A stretch of 64,000 nt of DNA from Microthrixaceae bacterium. GTDB taxonomy: Bacteria > Actinomycetota > Acidimicrobiia > Acidimicrobiales > Microtrichaceae. Position numbers and translations under genes: made by a program. The notes beneath the pieces are model-generated. The model did no database searches. It saw only the letters and a program-made list of their open reading frames with translations, and was not told the DNA's origin. This document shows positions 1 through 8,365 of the stretch, one piece after another; the first letter of the stretch is position 1; each line of letters starts with the position of its first letter. The stretch lies in assembly GCA_020845705.1 (NCBI GenBank), contig JADLFH010000054.1:24099-88098 (forward strand), written 5' to 3'.

Positions 1-61
1 AACTCCCGGTCACGTTGGTCTGAGGGCCCCCTCGATTCGTAGCCTGGATCCCCTAATCGCC

Positions 62-1009
62 ATGGCCGTCTACTCCTCCGTCCTCGAAATGATCGGCAAC
101 ACGCCGCTGCTGGATGTCAGTCGCCTGTCGCCGAACCCCAACGTGCGCATCCTCGCCAAGATGGAGGGCCAGAACCCCGGCGGATCGGTAAAGGACCGGA
201 TCGCTCGGCAGATGATCCTCGAAGCCGAGGTCGACGGCCGCCTCGGCCCGGGTGCCACCTTGCTGGAGCCCAGTTCGGGCAACACCGGCATCGCGTTGGC
301 GATGATCTGCCAGGAGCGCGGCTACTCGCTCAAGATCATGATGCCGGAGTCGGTGTCGATCGAACGCCGCCAGATGCTGGAGGTGTTCGGCGCCGAGCTG
401 ATCCTCACCCCAGGCCCCGAGGGCTCCAACGGCGCGGTCAAGCGCGCCGTAGCTCTCGCTGCCGAGCATCCGGAATGGGTGTTCCTCTACCAGTACGGCA
501 ACGAGGCGAATCCGCGAGCGCATTACATGACCACCGGTCCCGAGGTGCTCGCGGACTGCCCCGAGATCACCCATTTCGTGGCGGGGTTGGGAACGTCGGG
601 GACGCTGCTGGGCGTGGGTCGTTACCTCAAGGAGCAGAAGCCCGACGTGAAGGTGTTGGCAGTGGAGCCGCCGTCGGGCGAACTCGTCGAGGGTCTGCGC
701 AGCCTGGAGGACGGCTACATCCCACCCGTGTTCGACAAGTGGGGCGGCCATGACCTCCTCGACGGCAAGTCGATCGTCCGTCCGCTCGAGTCGTTGAAGT
801 GGACGCGCAAGCTGGTGTCGATCGGCTGCTTCGCGGGGATCTCATCGGGCGCCGCGCTGGCGGGCGCAGCGAAGGTGGCGACCCGGATCGAAGAGGGCAC
901 CATCGTGTTCGTGGTGTGCGACTACGGATGGAAGTACCTCTCCACCGGCGCCTATACCGACGACCTGTCCGCGGCCGCCGACCAGATCGAGAAGATCGTC
1001 TACTTCTGA
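62..1009 (+). CDS. cysM: cysteine synthase, CysM type
   Basis: PLP-dependent beta-replacement enzyme of 315 aa. The PLP lysine lies in GGSVKDR (about K44) and the substrate/phosphate loop SSGNTG at 71-76. The C-terminal half carries GLGTSGTL and ends with DYGWKYLSTGAY. The arginine of GLRSLEDGY (about R213) aligns by eye with the arginine that gives Mycobacterium CysM its preference for O-phosphoserine, so the enzyme may use O-phosphoserine with a CysO-type sulfur carrier rather than acetylserine. The order cysM-murI and then rph-rdgB matches the mycobacterial mec-cysO-cysM-murI-rphA-rdgB region; mec and cysO would lie left of the window. The family is certain, the substrate is inferred. Confidence 0.93.
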   Translation: MAVYSSVLEMIGNTPLLDVSRLSPNPNVRILAKMEGQNPGGSVKDRIARQMILEAEVDGRLGPGATLLEPSSGNTGIALAMICQERGYSLKIMMPESVSIERRQMLEVFGAELILTPGPEGSNGAVKRAVALAAEHPEWVFLYQYGNEANPRAHYMTTGPEVLADCPEITHFVAGLGTSGTLLGVGRYLKEQKPDVKVLAVEPPSGELVEGLRSLEDGYIPPVFDKWGGHDLLDGKSIVRPLESLKWTRKLVSIGCFAGISSGAALAGAAKVATRIEEGTIVFVVCDYGWKYLSTGAYTDDLSAAADQIEKIVYF

Positions 1010-1801
1010 ATGGGCCGCCCCATCGCCATGTTCGATTCGGGCTTCGGCGGGTTGACCGTTGCCCGTGCGCTGATCGACCTGATGCCCCATGAGCATCTCG
1101 TCTACCTGGGCGACACGGGTCGTTACCCCTATGGGCCGAGACCCCCCGAGGAGGTCCGTTGCTTCGCGCTCCAGATCACCGACGAGCTGCTCCGCTACGA
1201 CCCCAAGGCTCTGGTCGTGGCGTGCAACACGGCGGGGGCCGTAGCGCTGGAGGAGTTGCAGGACCGCCTCGACATCCCGGTGTTCGGCGTGATCGATCCG
1301 GGGGTCCGCTCGCTGATACAGGCGACGCGGAACGGGCGGGTCGGGGTGATCGGCACCGTCGGCACGATCAACTCCGGCGCCTACCAGCGTGCGGTTGGGT
1401 CGGCCGCCCCGCAGCTGGAGCTGACGGCTCTGGCCTGCCCCGGGTTGGTGGAGTTCGTGGAGCGGGGCGAGACCGATTCCGAGCAGGTCCACGTTCTGGC
1501 GCAGCGACTGTTGGCGCCGGCGATCGAAGCGGGTGTGGATGCCCTGCTCCTCGGGTGCACCCACTATCCGTATCTCGCCCGCACGCTCGGCGATGTGATG
1601 GGTCGGGACGTGGTGCTGGTGTCCTCGGCGGACGAGACGGCGTTCGAGGTCTCACACCTCCTGGGCGGGCCCGGAGCGGAGGACACCGAGACCCCGGCAC
1701 CGACGTTCCTCACCACGGGAGACGTCGAGTGGTTCACCGACCTGGGTGGACGGCTGTTGGGGCCCGAGCTCGCCGGAGCGAGACAGGTGGTCTGGGACTG
1801 A
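1010..1801 (+). CDS. murI: glutamate racemase
   Basis: Makes D-glutamate for peptidoglycan by cofactor-independent racemisation. The 263-aa protein has the expected length. Both catalytic cysteines are present in the usual settings: ACNTAG (C72) and LLGCTHYP (C183). The N-terminal FDSGFGGLT carries the conserved Asp-Ser. The start codon follows the cysM stop directly with no gap, so the two are co-transcribed and probably translationally coupled. It ends facing the next gene, convergent, with 17 bases between them and no clear terminator. Confidence 0.96.
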   Translation: MGRPIAMFDSGFGGLTVARALIDLMPHEHLVYLGDTGRYPYGPRPPEEVRCFALQITDELLRYDPKALVVACNTAGAVALEELQDRLDIPVFGVIDPGVRSLIQATRNGRVGVIGTVGTINSGAYQRAVGSAAPQLELTALACPGLVEFVERGETDSEQVHVLAQRLLAPAIEAGVDALLLGCTHYPYLARTLGDVMGRDVVLVSSADETAFEVSHLLGGPGAEDTETPAPTFLTTGDVEWFTDLGGRLLGPELAGARQVVWD

Positions 1802-1818
1802 GGGCGTGTGGGTACGGC

Positions 1819-2919
1819 TCAGCCGCCGGCGCCGACGGTGGTGGGGGGTTGGGTCGGCGGCGTCGTGGGCGGCGGAGTCGTGGGTGACGGGGTCGTGGGT
1901 GTCGTCGCCGAAGGTGAGGAAGTCGATGCGGACGGGGCGCGGGTGGTGGGCACTGACTGATCGTGGTCGGGCCCGGCCTGCACGGCGGTGGTCGCGCTCT
2001 GGCCTTGGCCCGAGCGACCCGATCGGCTGGAGCCGGAGGAGCGCGAACCGCTCGATGAGCGTGACGAGGGGATCCTGCCCGAGGTGTTGAGCTTCGGTGA
2101 CTTCGCCCCCGGCGCCGGGATCTCGCCCGCGGCCAGGGTGACCTGCGTGACTGCCGAGGCGACCAGCGCCGCGTACGCCTCGGCTCCATCGGCGGTCAGG
2201 TGGAGCCGGTCGCCGCTCGTGAAGGACGGATTGTCCTCCCACCAGGAGTTCCAGTCGACGATCGTGAGGTTCGGGTGCAGCCGAGTCGCCTCACGGAGCG
2301 CCTCGTTCACCTCGCTCCGGTCCTCCTCGAACTCGCCGGCGTTGATCCAGATCACATGTGAGACCCCGCTCAACGCTTCCAGGGCCTCGGCCACCTCTGT
2401 GGCGAACTGCTCCTTCGACCCGTTGTAGTTGTTGCCCAGGTTGAGCACCGCGATCTCACCGATGTCGTCGCGCCGCTTCTTGACGACACGGATGGCCTCG
2501 GGCAGGAATCTTCCGACCCGGGTGTCCGCGGTGACCGACCAGCCTTCGAGCAGGTCGCCGAGGTATGGCGCGGCTCCCTGCATGACCGAGTCGCCCACGA
2601 CGAAGACACGGTTGTCGATCGTGTGGGTGGGTGGCCTCACCGGTGCCGTCCCGCCTCCGATCAAGCCGCCGGGCACGGAGAGATCCGTGCTCTGCAACAG
2701 GGTCGTGGTGGGTTCGGCGCCTCCGACGCGGGTGTGGCCCGCAGGTGCGGCCCATGCGGCAAGGCCGGCGCCGATCAATGCGCCGAGCGCCATCGTGGCG
2801 ACGATCCACCAGCCGCGACTGTGCAGGTGTCGACGCTGCGAGGCGGACGCAGGAGCCACCGAGTGGGTGGGTGGTGGGTGCAGGTCGGTCACGGTGAGGC
2901 GGCGTCGGTGGATGGCCAT
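1819..2919 (-). CDS. membrane-anchored SGNH-hydrolase-like protein
   Basis: 366-aa protein starting MAIHRRRLTV. A single membrane segment near residues 35-55 (WWIVATMALGALIGAGLAAW) is followed by an extracellular SGNH fold: the block I serine is in VVGDSVMQ, and the Asp/His pair is in SGDRLHLTADG. This is the soluble domain usually found after acyltransferase-3 O-acetylases, but here it stands alone. The C-terminal about 90 residues are Ser/Pro/Thr-rich and probably span the cell wall. A longer in-frame start at 3075 would overlap the promoter region of divergent rph and lacks a sensible N-terminus. Likely role: esterase or transferase acting on a cell-wall acyl group; substrate unknown. Confidence 0.75.
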   Translation of the reverse strand: MAIHRRRLTVTDLHPPPTHSVAPASASQRRHLHSRGWWIVATMALGALIGAGLAAWAAPAGHTRVGGAEPTTTLLQSTDLSVPGGLIGGGTAPVRPPTHTIDNRVFVVGDSVMQGAAPYLGDLLEGWSVTADTRVGRFLPEAIRVVKKRRDDIGEIAVLNLGNNYNGSKEQFATEVAEALEALSGVSHVIWINAGEFEEDRSEVNEALREATRLHPNLTIVDWNSWWEDNPSFTSGDRLHLTADGAEAYAALVASAVTQVTLAAGEIPAPGAKSPKLNTSGRIPSSRSSSGSRSSGSSRSGRSGQGQSATTAVQAGPDHDQSVPTTRAPSASTSSPSATTPTTPSPTTPPPTTPPTQPPTTVGAGG

Positions 2920-3078
2920 CGGACGGCAGTGGCGTCGAGATCGACCTTCCACCGTACCGGGCGGGCGCCTCGGCGTCGCCGCATCCCGCCCGGTGGGCAC
3001 CGGTAGGGTGCGCGGGTCCGGTCGGCCGCAGAGGCCGACTCGACCACATCGACTCGAACACTGAGGAGCCCACACGCC

Positions 3079-3816
3079 ATGCGACCCGACGGCCGAAAGG
3101 CGGGCGAGCTACGCCCGATCACCTTCGAACGCGACTTCACCAACTTCGCGGACGGATCCGTCCTCGTGAGCTTCGGCGACACGCGGGTGCTGTGCACGGC
3201 GATGATCGACGAGGACGTGCCCAGGTGGATGCGCAACACGGGCAAGGGGTGGGTGACGGCCGAGTACTCGATGCTGCCGGGCAGCTCGCCCGAACGCATC
3301 GGGCGCGAGCGCCGGGGCCCGAAGGGTCGAACACAGGAGATCGAGCGACTCATCGGGCGATCACTTCGGGCGGTCTGTGACATGGCCGCCCTCGGTGAGC
3401 GGCAGGTTCTCATCGACTGCGACGTGCTCCAAGCCGACGGCGGAACCCGAACAGCGTCCATCTCCGGCGCGTGGATCGCCCTGCACGATGCCCTCAGCCG
3501 GCGTGTAGCCGCGGGGGCTTTGGGTCGTCACCCGCTCACCGATCACCTCGCTGCCGTCTCGGTCGGAATCATCGGTGGAGAGGCGCGGCTCGACCTGCCC
3601 TATGTCGAGGACAGCACGGCAGAGGTGGACATGAACGTCGTCATGTGCGGCGACGGCCGTCTGGTGGAGGTGCAGGGCACGGCGGAGGACGAGCCGTTCA
3701 CCAGGGCGCAGCTCGACCAGATGCTGGTGCTCGCGGAGACCGGCATCGGCGAGATCATCGACTTGCAGAGGGAGATGATCGCCGAGCCACCCTCGGTGAG
3801 AGCAAGTCAACGATGA
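3079..3816 (+). CDS. rph: ribonuclease PH
   Basis: Phosphorolytic 3'-5' exoribonuclease that trims tRNA 3' ends. The 245-aa protein begins with the family signature RPDGR, contains the [15 protein letters not shown] segment and the [16 protein letters not shown] block, all typical of bacterial RNase PH. A GAGGAG ribosome-binding site lies about ten bases before the ATG. It starts a tightly coupled run rph-rdgB-galT-galK in which each stop overlaps the next start. A TAGGGT hexamer at 3003-3008 is a possible -10 box in the 159-base divergent gap. Confidence 0.96.
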   Translation: MRPDGRKAGELRPITFERDFTNFADGSVLVSFGDTRVLCTAMIDEDVPRWMRNTGKGWVTAEYSMLPGSSPERIGRERRGPKGRTQEIERLIGRSLRAVCDMAALGERQVLIDCDVLQADGGTRTASISGAWIALHDALSRRVAAGALGRHPLTDHLAAVSVGIIGGEARLDLPYVEDSTAEVDMNVVMCGDGRLVEVQGTAEDEPFTRAQLDQMLVLAETGIGEIIDLQREMIAEPPSVRASQR

Positions 3817-4421
3817 CGAGTCCGCCCGTGATCGTTGCGGCGACGGCGAATCCGGCCAAGCTCTCCGAGATCCGCGAGATCCTGGACGGGATCTTGGAAG
3901 TCCTGCCCCGCCCGCCGGGGCTCCCCGATGTCTCCGAGGACGCCCCCGATCTGGTCGGCAACGCTCGACTGAAGGCGAACGCCGTTGCCATTGCGACAGG
4001 CCGATCGGCACTTGCCGATGACACGGGCCTGGAAGTGGCCGCGTTGGGCGGCGCGCCGGGGGTTCGCTCGGCCCGCTACGCGGGCGACGACGCGACTGAT
4101 GCCGAAAACGTCACGCTTCTACTCCATCGCATGCGCGGCGTCACAGACCGTTCGGCCTGCTTCCACACCGTTGTGATCGTCGCCGGGGGCAGCGGTGAGG
4201 TGATCAGCCACGGGCTCTGCGAGGGGACGATCGCGACCGAACCGCGGGGTGGAGGCGGCTTCGGCTACGACCCGGTCTTCGTCCCCGCCGAGGGCGACGG
4301 ACGTACGTTCGCGGAGATGAGTGCGGGGGAGAAGCACGGGATGAGCCACCGGGGCCGCGCCCTTCGAGGTCTGTTGGAGCTGGTGGCGGGGGACGGTGTG
4401 GAGCGCTTCGATGGCCGGTGA
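3813..4421 (+). CDS. rdgB: non-canonical purine NTP pyrophosphatase (ITPase/XTPase)
   Basis: Ham1/RdgB family house-cleaning enzyme that hydrolyses dITP and XTP to monophosphates. The 202-aa protein starts with the substrate loop [15 protein letters not shown], followed by DDTGLEV (catalytic acid), RSARYAGD, and [11 protein letters not shown]; all are in family order. The ATG overlaps the rph stop codon (ATGA). Choosing a start further upstream in the same frame would run far into rph and is not supported. Confidence 0.94.
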   Translation: MTSPPVIVAATANPAKLSEIREILDGILEVLPRPPGLPDVSEDAPDLVGNARLKANAVAIATGRSALADDTGLEVAALGGAPGVRSARYAGDDATDAENVTLLLHRMRGVTDRSACFHTVVIVAGGSGEVISHGLCEGTIATEPRGGGGFGYDPVFVPAEGDGRTFAEMSAGEKHGMSHRGRALRGLLELVAGDGVERFDGR

Positions 4422-5385
4422 GCTGCGACTCGACCCGCTGAGCCGTGAGTGGGTGAACATCGTGGGGCATCGCCAGGCCCGACCGAACCTGCCGGAGGGT
4501 TGCCCCTTCTGTGTAGGTGGCCTCGAAGCGCCGGAGCCCTACGACACCCGGTGGTTCCCGAACCGTTGGCCTGCATACGAACCGGGCGATCCCTTCGACG
4601 CAGTCGGTGTCGCGGCCGCAGCGCCCACCGATGGCACCACGCCACCGCAAGAGGCGGTCGGAGCGGCCGAAGTGATCCTGTACTCGCCGCGCCACGACGC
4701 CTCCCTGGGCTCCCTGGGGGTCCCGCAGGTTCGCAAGGTCATCGACCTGTGGGCCGAGCGGACCGCCGCGCTCTACAGCAGGGCGGAGGTGCAGTACGTG
4801 TTGGTGTTCGAGAGCCGCGGGGAGGAGGTGGGCGCCACCATTCATCATCCCCACGGCCAGATCTACGCCTTCCCGTTCGTGCCCCCGGCGATCCGAGCCG
4901 AGGCCGACAGCGCCCGCAGCCGCGGCGACGTCGTTGCCGCGGAGATCGCGGCAGTCGAACGCTCCGGTGAGCTGGTGGTGGCGTCACAAGGTGAATGGGT
5001 CGCGTGGGTGCCGTACGCGTCGGGCTATCCCTACGGGGTGCGCATCGCTCCCCGCGGGTGGGTCGGTCGCCTCGACGAGCTCGACGACACGGGACGTGAC
5101 TGCTTCGCAGCGGTCCTGGCCGATGTGCTCGGCCGCTACGAACGTCTCTTCGCAGATGAGCCGGGCGCGAGTGCTGTGTTTCCGTATCTGATGTGGATTC
5201 ACCAGGCCCCGAAGGTCGAACCCGAGCTGCACCACCTGCACATCCATCTCGCCCCGCCCCAACGCGCGGCGGGTGTACTGCGGTTCGTCGCTGCCGGTGA
5301 GGTCGGCTCGGGCACGTTGTCGAACCCGGTGGTACCCGAGGACGCGGCCGAGAGGCTGCGCTCCCTTGGGACGATTCAGCCGTGA
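4411..5385 (+). CDS. galT: galactose-1-phosphate uridylyltransferase
   Basis: Leloir pathway enzyme exchanging UMP between UDP-glucose and galactose-1-phosphate. The 324-aa protein has the zinc CPFC motif near residue 30 and the catalytic HxH motif in HHPHGQIYAFP around residue 145. Further histidines (LHHLHIHLAPP) fit the second metal site. The ATG at 4411 lies inside the end of rdgB. The galT-galK pair is coupled to an RNA/nucleotide-hygiene pair here, an unusual but translation-coupled arrangement. Slightly shorter than the E. coli enzyme. Confidence 0.93.
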   Translation: MAGELRLDPLSREWVNIVGHRQARPNLPEGCPFCVGGLEAPEPYDTRWFPNRWPAYEPGDPFDAVGVAAAAPTDGTTPPQEAVGAAEVILYSPRHDASLGSLGVPQVRKVIDLWAERTAALYSRAEVQYVLVFESRGEEVGATIHHPHGQIYAFPFVPPAIRAEADSARSRGDVVAAEIAAVERSGELVVASQGEWVAWVPYASGYPYGVRIAPRGWVGRLDELDDTGRDCFAAVLADVLGRYERLFADEPGASAVFPYLMWIHQAPKVEPELHHLHIHLAPPQRAAGVLRFVAAGEVGSGTLSNPVVPEDAAERLRSLGTIQP

Positions 5386-6425
5386 GGGTGGCGGTCCCGG
5401 GAAGGGTCAACCTCATCGGCGGCCACGTCGACTTCCACGACGGACTGGTGGTGAGCGCCGCGGTCGACCGCTACGTGACGATCGAGGTCGCGGCGACGGG
5501 TGGCCCGCTCGTCGAGATTTGCTCGGAGGGGTTCGATGGTTCGGTTGTGGTTTCGGCCTCTGGCGAGCAGCGGCGGGAGGCACACCTGCCGTCGTGGGGG
5601 CGGTTGGTGGCTTCGGTGCTGAGTGAACTTGACTCGCTGGGTCGTCCGCCGGGGGGCTTCCGTGCCGCCGTAAGCTCGAACCTGCGGGCGGGCGGCGGTT
5701 TGTCGTCTTCGGCGGCCTTCGCCCTGGCGGTGGCGGTCGTTGCCACGCGAGCAGTGGAGTGGAGTGCGGATCCGCTCACTCTTGCCCTGGCCTGTCAGCG
5801 TGCCGAGCATGCCGCCACGGGTGTGCCATGCGGCATCCAGGATCAACTCGCGATCGTGTTCGGAGGTGTGGCACAAATCGACTGTCGGACACTGGAATCG
5901 GAGCCCCTGGTGCTGGGCGAGGATGTCGCGCTCCTGTTGGTCGACTCGGGTGTGGTTCGCCAACTGGAGCACTCGCCTTGGGCCGACAGGCGGGCGGAGA
6001 GCTTCCGCCAGTCCAGGCTGTTGGGCGTCGAGTTGCTGCGCGACATGCCGTCGAATGCGGATCTCGATGACCTTCCCCTGGCTCGACACGTCGTCGAGGA
6101 GATCGGTCGGGTCCGGGATTTCGCGGTCGCGCTGAGAGAGGGTGACATGGTGGGGGCCGGGTCGCTGATGACCGCGAGCCACGAGTCCTCCAGGGACCTT
6201 TGGCGGTCGTCGTTGCCCCAGCTGGATCTCCTCGTCGATGAGCTTGTGACAGCCGGCGCGTATGGCGCGCGGCTCACCGGAGGAGGCTTCGGCGGCAGCG
6301 TCGTGGCCCTCTGTCGGGCCGAGTCGGCGGGTGCCGCGGCCGATTCGGCGTCGGCCGCTTTCGAGCGGGCTTTCGGAGAGCGTCCCACGGCGCACGTTGT
6401 CAGGCCAGTGGTCGGCCTGAGCTGA
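5382..6425 (+). CDS. galK: galactokinase (GHMP kinase family)
   Basis: GHMP kinase of 347 aa, somewhat short for GalK. The N-terminal signature reads PGRVNLIGGHVDFHDG; the usual GalK signature has GEH at this place, so the glutamate that contacts the sugar C6 hydroxyl in known GalK proteins is replaced by glycine. The ATP loop is GGLSSSAA, the catalytic aspartate is in GIQDQLA, and motif 3 is GGGFGGSVVAL. The GTG start overlaps the galT stop (GTGA). Its neighbour makes galactokinase the best call, but the altered signature leaves room for a different sugar. Confidence 0.88.
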   Translation: MRVAVPGRVNLIGGHVDFHDGLVVSAAVDRYVTIEVAATGGPLVEICSEGFDGSVVVSASGEQRREAHLPSWGRLVASVLSELDSLGRPPGGFRAAVSSNLRAGGGLSSSAAFALAVAVVATRAVEWSADPLTLALACQRAEHAATGVPCGIQDQLAIVFGGVAQIDCRTLESEPLVLGEDVALLLVDSGVVRQLEHSPWADRRAESFRQSRLLGVELLRDMPSNADLDDLPLARHVVEEIGRVRDFAVALREGDMVGAGSLMTASHESSRDLWRSSLPQLDLLVDELVTAGAYGARLTGGGFGGSVVALCRAESAGAAADSASAAFERAFGERPTAHVVRPVVGLS

Positions 6426-6436
6426 CCCGACCGCGC

Positions 6437-7480
6437 TCACCAGCCGCGGAGATCGACCGGCCAGGTGTCGATGACTTGACCTCCCCCGTCGGGATCGGCG
6501 GTGTCGATCACGGCGAGATGCTCGTGGTACGCGACGGTGGGATCGATGTGGGCGGGCAGCATCCGGATTCGATCGCCGACCCGCGGTCGTCTCGGCGCAT
6601 CCCAGGTGAAGCTGACGTGCTCGTCGGAGCAGAAGAAGACCCCACGACCTTCGATCTCCGGATCTCCATGGTCCATGCCGAAAGCCTTCAGCCCGGCGTC
6701 GGCCACGGCGTAGCCGTCGTCGTTGACCGACAGCACCGTCGCCTCGACGAACAGCGCCTGGCGGAACGGGAGACCGAGCCGACCGTAGTGGGTGTCCATC
6801 AGCAGATAGCTGCCCGCCTGTATCTCCGAGGCCCACTGATGCAGGTCATAGGTGCCGGTGCCGCCGGCTGAGATCACCTCTCCACCGACGGCGTCGTGGG
6901 CCACCCGGAGAAGCTCCATCGACTTGCCCACCTGCTCGCTGCGCCACGCCCTGTCGGGGTTCCCGACCACATGACCTTCGTACCCCATCACCCCACGAAC
7001 CTCGATCCCCGCCCCGCGCGCCAGCTCCGCCAGGTGGCCGGCTTGGTCGGGGCGGCAGCCGCAACGAGGCAGTCCGACGTTCACGTCGATGAGCGTCGCG
7101 ACCGGCCCCAGGCGGGCGGCCGCTGCCGCGGTCTGGATCGTCTCGGGGGAGTCGACCGCGATGGTGAGGAGCCCTCCACCCGCACGTCCCGCGGCTGCCA
7201 GCCGACCCAGCCGAGGCGCATCCAGTGTCTCGTTTGCCACCAGTAGATCGGTGCCGAGCCCGGCCGCCACCAGCCCCTCCGCTTCGCGGAGAGTCGCGCA
7301 GCAGAACCTCTCATGGCCGGCGCGGTTGCGGACGTGGGCGAGCAGCGGCGTCGACTTCACGGCCTTGGCGTGGGGTCGCAACGAAGCGCCCGGGCGGTGT
7401 CGTGCCATCACGTCGGTGTTGTGGTCGAGCGCGGTCAGGTCGACCCAGGCTGCGGGCGTGGGGAGATCGGCCAGTCGCAC
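6437..7480 (-). CDS. D-threonine aldolase / alanine racemase N-terminal family PLP enzyme
   Basis: 347-aa fold-type III PLP protein starting VRLADLPTPAAWVDL (GTG start). The PLP lysine is in LRPHAKAVKS and the glycine-rich phosphate region follows. The C-terminal domain of the DSD1 family is visible with the metal-binding HxD (LPAHIDPTV). Members cleave D-threonine or dehydrate D-serine; which one applies here cannot be told. A longer start at 7585 would overlap the upstream glycosylase by 73 bases and adds sequence unlike the family, so the GTG was chosen. Convergent with galK. Confidence 0.78.
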   Translation of the reverse strand: MRLADLPTPAAWVDLTALDHNTDVMARHRPGASLRPHAKAVKSTPLLAHVRNRAGHERFCCATLREAEGLVAAGLGTDLLVANETLDAPRLGRLAAAGRAGGGLLTIAVDSPETIQTAAAAARLGPVATLIDVNVGLPRCGCRPDQAGHLAELARGAGIEVRGVMGYEGHVVGNPDRAWRSEQVGKSMELLRVAHDAVGGEVISAGGTGTYDLHQWASEIQAGSYLLMDTHYGRLGLPFRQALFVEATVLSVNDDGYAVADAGLKAFGMDHGDPEIEGRGVFFCSDEHVSFTWDAPRRPRVGDRIRMLPAHIDPTVAYHEHLAVIDTADPDGGGQVIDTWPVDLRGW

Positions 7481-7512
7481 CGGAGGAAGGTATCCGCTCG
7501 CGTTCGGGTGGC

Positions 7513-8298
7513 TCAGCGCTGGTGATTGGGGCAGTGCTCGATTCGGCGGCCACCGAGTGACGTGGTCTCGATCCGTGAACCGCAACGTCGGCAGTGCTCC
7601 CGGTGGTAGACGTAGAGGCGTTCGTCGTCTCGCATCCGACCCGACGGTCGTCCGATCTCGGCGGGGTCGGTGGTGACGATCCGCCCCAGCCGCCTACCGA
7701 TCCGCATCAGGCGGACGGTTTCCTCCCAGATCAAGGTGAGCTCGTCTTCGGAGAGGGAGCGTCCGGGTCGGTGGGGATCGATCCCGCAGGTGAAGAGGAT
7801 TTCCGCCCGATAGACATTGCCGATTCCTGCAACGACACGCTGATCCAACAGGAGCGCGCCGATAGGGGCGGCGCTGTGGCGGATCCGCTCCCGCATCTGC
7901 TCAGGCCTGGCCGCGCGCCGCAACGGGTCCGGCCCGAGGCCGGCGATGATCTCGTCGCGATCGGTGGGGGAGATGAGATCGCAACGTGCCGGACCGATCA
8001 GGTCCCAGCAGACACCGCCACCGCTGAGTCGGAGCCTGATGGTGTCACCGGCGGGAAGGTCGGGTGGCCGACGGCGGAGCTTGCCGATGAGGCCGAGGTG
8101 GATGTGGAGGGTCTGCGCTCCGCTGAACTCGGCGAAGAGGTACTTGCCCCACGCCTCGGCGTCGAGGAGCCGTTCGCCGTCGATGAGCGAGGCGCCGGAG
8201 GCGAATCGGCCCTGCGGTGAGGACGCCTCGACGGGCCGGGTACCCAGGGTGGAGCGCAACTCCCGAGCGAGGCGATGGATGATGTGGCCCTCGGGCAT
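7513..8298 (-). CDS. Fpg/Nei family DNA glycosylase/AP lyase
   Basis: Base-excision repair enzyme for oxidised bases. The start at 8298 is fixed by chemistry: the processed N-terminus must be Pro-Glu, and the protein reads MPEGHIIHRLAREL. The helix-two-turn-helix (VVAGIGNVYRAEILF) and the catalytic lysine in WGKYLF are present. The C-terminal zinc finger is CRRC followed by CPNH, so the fourth ligand is a histidine instead of the usual cysteine. 261 aa. Probably transcribed with the downstream PLP enzyme (32-base gap). Nei type is favoured over MutM by the N-terminus, but not certain. Confidence 0.88.
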   Translation of the reverse strand: MPEGHIIHRLARELRSTLGTRPVEASSPQGRFASGASLIDGERLLDAEAWGKYLFAEFSGAQTLHIHLGLIGKLRRRPPDLPAGDTIRLRLSGGGVCWDLIGPARCDLISPTDRDEIIAGLGPDPLRRAARPEQMRERIRHSAAPIGALLLDQRVVAGIGNVYRAEILFTCGIDPHRPGRSLSEDELTLIWEETVRLMRIGRRLGRIVTTDPAEIGRPSGRMRDDERLYVYHREHCRRCGSRIETTSLGGRRIEHCPNHQR

Positions 8299-8365
8299 CG
8301 CGGGCAGTCTGCACCGCTTCGTCGGCATCCCGCGAAACGACCTGCCTGCGGAATACCGTTGCGAG

